DNA of 50,776 nucleotides from Micropruina sp. (lineage in GTDB: Bacteria > Actinomycetota > Actinomycetes > Propionibacteriales > Propionibacteriaceae): the NCBI GenBank assembly GCA_016711105.1, contig JADJTO010000017.1, positions 1-50,776 on the forward strand. The letters run 5' to 3'. This document shows positions 47,570-50,776 of this stretch, one piece after another; position 1 is the stretch's first letter; every line of letters begins with the position of its first letter. A program made the position numbers and the translations under genes. The notes beneath the pieces are model-generated. The model did no database searches, had not been told where the DNA came from, and worked only from the letters and a program-made list of their open reading frames with translations.

Positions 47570-50500
47570 TCGCTCCGGACGCCCTAGTCGCCGACCTCAA
47601 GAAGCAGGTGCTGGCGCTGGAGGCCGACCTGCGGGAGCGGATCACGCTTCCCGATTTCGACGGCCCGTGGCGCCAGGAACACGCCGCCGCGCAGCCTGGC
47701 GATCGGACCGCCGCCACCTACACCGCCTGGGCCGACGACCGCCTCACCCAGGCCGCCGTCTCCTGGGTGCTGACCACGGTGTTCGTCCGCTTCTGCGAGG
47801 ACAATCACCTGCTCGCCCCGGTCTGGATCTCCGGGCCGGGCACCCGCCGGCAGGAGGCCCTGGACGCCCAACTCGCCTACTTCCGCGCCCACCCCGAGCA
47901 CACCGACCGCGAATGGGTCGAACAGGCCATCGCCCACCTGGCCGCCACACCCGCAACCGCCGGGCTGGTCGACGACCAGGCGATGCTGCACACCGTCTCC
48001 CCGTCCGGCCAGGCGGTCACCCGGCTGCTGGAGTTCTGGCGGCGCCGCAACGACGCCGGCAACCTCGCCCACGACTTCACCGACCCGACCCTCGACACCC
48101 GCTTCCTCGGCGACCTCTACCAGGACCTCTCCGAGCACGCCAAGAAGACCTACGCCCTGCTGCAGACCCCGGAGTTCGTCGAGGAGTTCATCCTCGACCG
48201 CACCCTCGAACCCGCCCTCAACGACCGGCCGCTCGACGGCTTCAAGCTGATCGACCCCGCCTGCGGGTCAGGGCACTTCCTGCTCGGCGCCTTCCGCCGC
48301 CTGCTCAACCGTTGGGACGCCGAGGCCCCCGGGCTGGGCGTCCGCGAACGGGTGCAACTCGCCCTGGACGCCGTCTGGGGCGTCGACCTCAACCCCTTCG
48401 CCGCCGCCATCGCCCGGTTCCGGCTCACCGTCGCCGCCCTCCAGGCGATCGGGCGCCGCTCCCTCGAGGACGCCCCGGTTCAGCATCCACGTGCTGGCCG
48501 GCGACTCGCTGTGGTTCAGCCACGACCAGGACGTCCTCTTCCGGGGCAAGGACGACTTCGCCTACGCCACCGAGCACAAGGACGCCCTCGTTGAGGCCCT
48601 GACTCGGGGTCAGTACGACGCTGTGGTCGCGAATCCGCCGTACATCACGGTCAAGGACAAGTCACTCAAGGCCGGGTACCGCGAGCGGTACAACCACCTC
48701 AAGGGCACCTACGCGCTCACGATCCCGTTTATGGAGTTGCTCTTCAAACTCGTCAAGCGCGGCGACGGCGACCAGCCCGCGGGCTGGGTGGGGCAGATCA
48801 CCTCGAACTCGTTCATGAAGCGGGAGTTCGGCACTCCCATGGTTGAGGATCTGCTCGCGCACCTGGATTTGCGATTCGTGATCGACACCTCCGGCGCCTA
48901 CATCCCCGGCCACGGCACGCCGACCGTGATCATCGTCGGCCGGAACCGATCGCCACTGACCGGCGCCGTCCGTGCGGTGCTGGGGATCCGCGGTGAGCCC
49001 GGAAGACCGGACAACGCAGCTGAGGGCTTGGTCTGGTCGTCGATCATCAACCAGATCGATGCCGGTACATTCCAGAACGCATGGATCACCGTTTCAGCTC
49101 TGGAGCGATCCTCTCTGGGTCGACACCCGTGGAGCCTCTCGGGCGGCGGAGCAGATCGTGTGCTGTCACGAATCCAAGAGTCCACAGCCTCCAGGGTCGG
49201 GCCTCCAGAGAGGACAGATCGGCTTCGGCAAGTTTCCCGGGGGCGGACGACGCTTCTGGCGCTTCTCGTGAAGCCCTTGTACGCGATGGCGTGCCGGCCG
49301 CAATGATCCGCGCCGTCATCACGGGGGAGGTCGTGCGTGACTGGTTCGTGGGACTGGGTGACTCGGCGGTGACTCCATACGGTCCCGATCTCAAGCTCGT
49401 TGCCCTGGACACCGAAAGCGACTGGTATCGCCGCCAGTGGGCGCTTCGCCCCATCCTCGCTGGGACCGTGAGCTTCGAGGGGCAGACAAGAGCAAACTCA
49501 AGGGGACACTTCAGCGGGGGGGGCTAGTACCGGTGGGTCACTGCGCGATGATCGAACGCCGTTGACGATTACGTTCGCGTTCGTGGGCACGCACAATCAC
49601 TTCGTGCTCGACCGGGGTGGGAAGGCGTTCAACCGTTCAGCCCCGGTGATCAAGCTGCCGGCGGGGGCGTCCGAGGACGATCACCTCAAGCTGCTGGGCG
49701 TCCTGAACTCGTCGACCGCGTGCTTCTGGTTGAAGCAGAACAGCTACCCCAAGGGTGGCGATCCGGTGGGCCAAGACGGGGCGCGCGTGTCACAGCAGCC
49801 ATGGTCGGATCGGTACGAGTTCACCGGCACCACGCTGCAGGACTTCCCGCTGCCGAAGCGCCTGCCCCTAGAGCGCTCCCGCACCCTCGACACCCTGGCG
49901 CAGCAACTGTCCCGCCACCAGGTGTCCGCCCTGATCGAGACCTCCACCCCGACCGCCGACCTGCTCCGCGACGCCGAGCAGACCCAAGCGTCCCTGCGCG
50001 GACGGATGATCGCCCACCAGGAGGAACTCGACTGGGAGGTCTACCGCCTCTACGGGCTCATCGACGACGGCCTCACCTACCAGCGCGAGGTGCCCGAGGT
50101 GGCCCTCGGCGAGCGGGCCTTCGAGATCGTGCTGGCCCGCAAGGTCGCCGCCGGTGACGAGGAGACCGCGTGGTTCGTGCGGCACGGCTCCACGCCGATC
50201 ACCGAGATCCCCGCCCACTGGCCGCCGATTACCGCGACCTCGTCCAGCGCCGGATCGACGCGATCGGGGCGATTGACGCGATCCGTCTGTTAGAGACTCC
50301 GGAGTTCAAGCGGCGGTGGGCGTCCGAACCGTTCGCGAAGCAGGCCGACCGGGCGCTGCGATCGTGGCTGCTCGACCGACTGGAGGACCGCGCCCTCTGG
50401 GTCAGCCCCCAGGGCCAGGCGACGCCGCAGTCGGTGAGCCAACTCGCCGACACGCTCGGCCGTGACGCCGCCTTCGTGTCCGTGGTCGACCTGTGGCAGG

Positions 50501-50776
50501 GTCGCCGTGACGCCGACCTGGTCGCCGCGCTGACCTCGCTGGTCGAGCCCGAGGCCGTCCCTTATCTTGCGGCGTACCGGTTGAAGGACACCGGGCTGCG
50601 CAAGTTCGCCGACTGGCAGCGCACCTGGGAGTTGCAGCGTCGCGAGGACGCCGGCGAGACCCTGACGATCCCGGTGCCGCCGAAGTACGTGACCGCGGAC
50701 TTTCGGAAGCCGTCGTACTGGTCGGCGCGCGGCAAGCTGGACGTGCCGAAGGAGCGTTTCATCCTCTACCCCGATG
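47566..50776 (+). CDS. pglX: BREX type 2 adenine-specific DNA methyltransferase PglX (partial, frameshifted)
   Basis: About 1,070 residues visible; the 3' end is outside the window. The start DALVADLKKQVLALEADLRE, YQDLSEHAKKTYALLQTPEF, the SAM motif LIDPACGSGHFLLGAF (about residue 230) and the catalytic NPPY (about residue 355) are those of the type 2 PglX N6-adenine methyltransferase. Frame breaks lie at CCCC 48473-48476, GGG 49199-49201, GGGGG 49239-49243, the 8-G run 49516-49523 and CC 50222-50223. A one-base change at each restores the frame. GTG 47566 overlaps the pglW stop with GGAAGGA upstream. The remaining genes pglY and pglZ should follow beyond 50776. Confidence 0.88.
49516..49523 (+). 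repeat. 8-G homopolymer tract inside pglX (candidate phase-variation switch)
   Basis: Run of eight G within pglX. With eight G the frame ends at a TAG two bases after the run; with seven it reads on into the conserved TPLTITFAFVGTHNHF region. It is the longest G run I noticed in the window. A variable G tract in pglX is reported for Streptomyces coelicolor (from memory). Confidence 0.6.

Noticed and set aside
43294..50776. pglW and pglX as true pseudogenes
   Set aside because: Every break is repaired by one base, almost all in a G/C homopolymer, and the same kind of break occurs in essential genes, so loss of function is not supported.
38710..50776. A second copy of the tRNA-Ile 3' end (attR) closing the island
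   Set aside because: I looked for the GGTTCAAGTCC and TAGGCCCACC strings by eye and saw none; the other end is probably outside the window.

Overview
The window is a high-GC actinobacterial chromosome segment centred on the replication origin. The gene order rpmH-rnpA-yidD-yidC-jag-rsmG-parA-parB (minus strand) | dnaA | oriC | dnaN-gnd-recF-dciA-gyrB-gyrA-DUF3566-tRNA-Ile (plus strand), together with a SURF1 protein, DUF3817 and a Tad pilus locus ending in a LysM/BTAD regulator, points to Actinobacteria. Propionibacteriales is my best guess, but the sequence gives no species-level evidence.

Layout. 1-6631: 3' half of a Tad/Flp-type pilus or secretion operon (cpaF-like ATPase, TadB, TadC, a 58-aa pilin-like peptide, two TadE/F-like pseudopilins, LysM-BTAD regulator), with almost every gene overlapping the next by a few bases. 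6642-20523: metabolic and redox genes. These are a HAD hydrolase; a three-gene flavin module (ferric-reductase-like membrane flavoprotein, secreted FMN-binding protein, ApbE flavin transferase); class I fumarase; citrate synthase; YceI; ornithine aminotransferase; a universal stress protein; thioredoxin; a GNAT protein; an aminotransferase; a D-Ala-D-Ala ligase-like protein; SURF1; and DUF3817. 20593-21563: a divergent DoxX / MarR pair whose GTTGA-N4-TCAAC operators recur in front of yceI, suggesting one redox-controlled regulon. 21567-38709: the origin core, with two parS sites, DnaA boxes on both sides of dnaA and an oriC between dnaA and dnaN.

38710-50776: an accessory defence island that starts directly after the 3' end of tRNA-Ile. 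It holds pieces of a tyrosine integrase, a BRCT fragment, an HTH/PIN toxin-antitoxin pair whose toxin runs into integrase sequence, a decayed anti-phage dCTP deaminase (AvcD-like; a zinc cysteine is replaced by Trp), and the first two genes of a BREX type 2 (Pgl) system: pglW (NERD plus two kinase-like domains) and pglX (adenine methyltransferase, cut by the window end). The 8-G tract inside pglX is the most interesting single element, because it resembles the phase-variable G tract reported for Streptomyces pglX.

Caveat: many genes, including the essential dnaA and rnpA, carry single-base frameshifts, mostly in G or C runs. These look like assembly indels. I give reconstructed gene spans across them and say so in each entry. 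Gene calls rest on reading protein motifs by eye; no database search was done.
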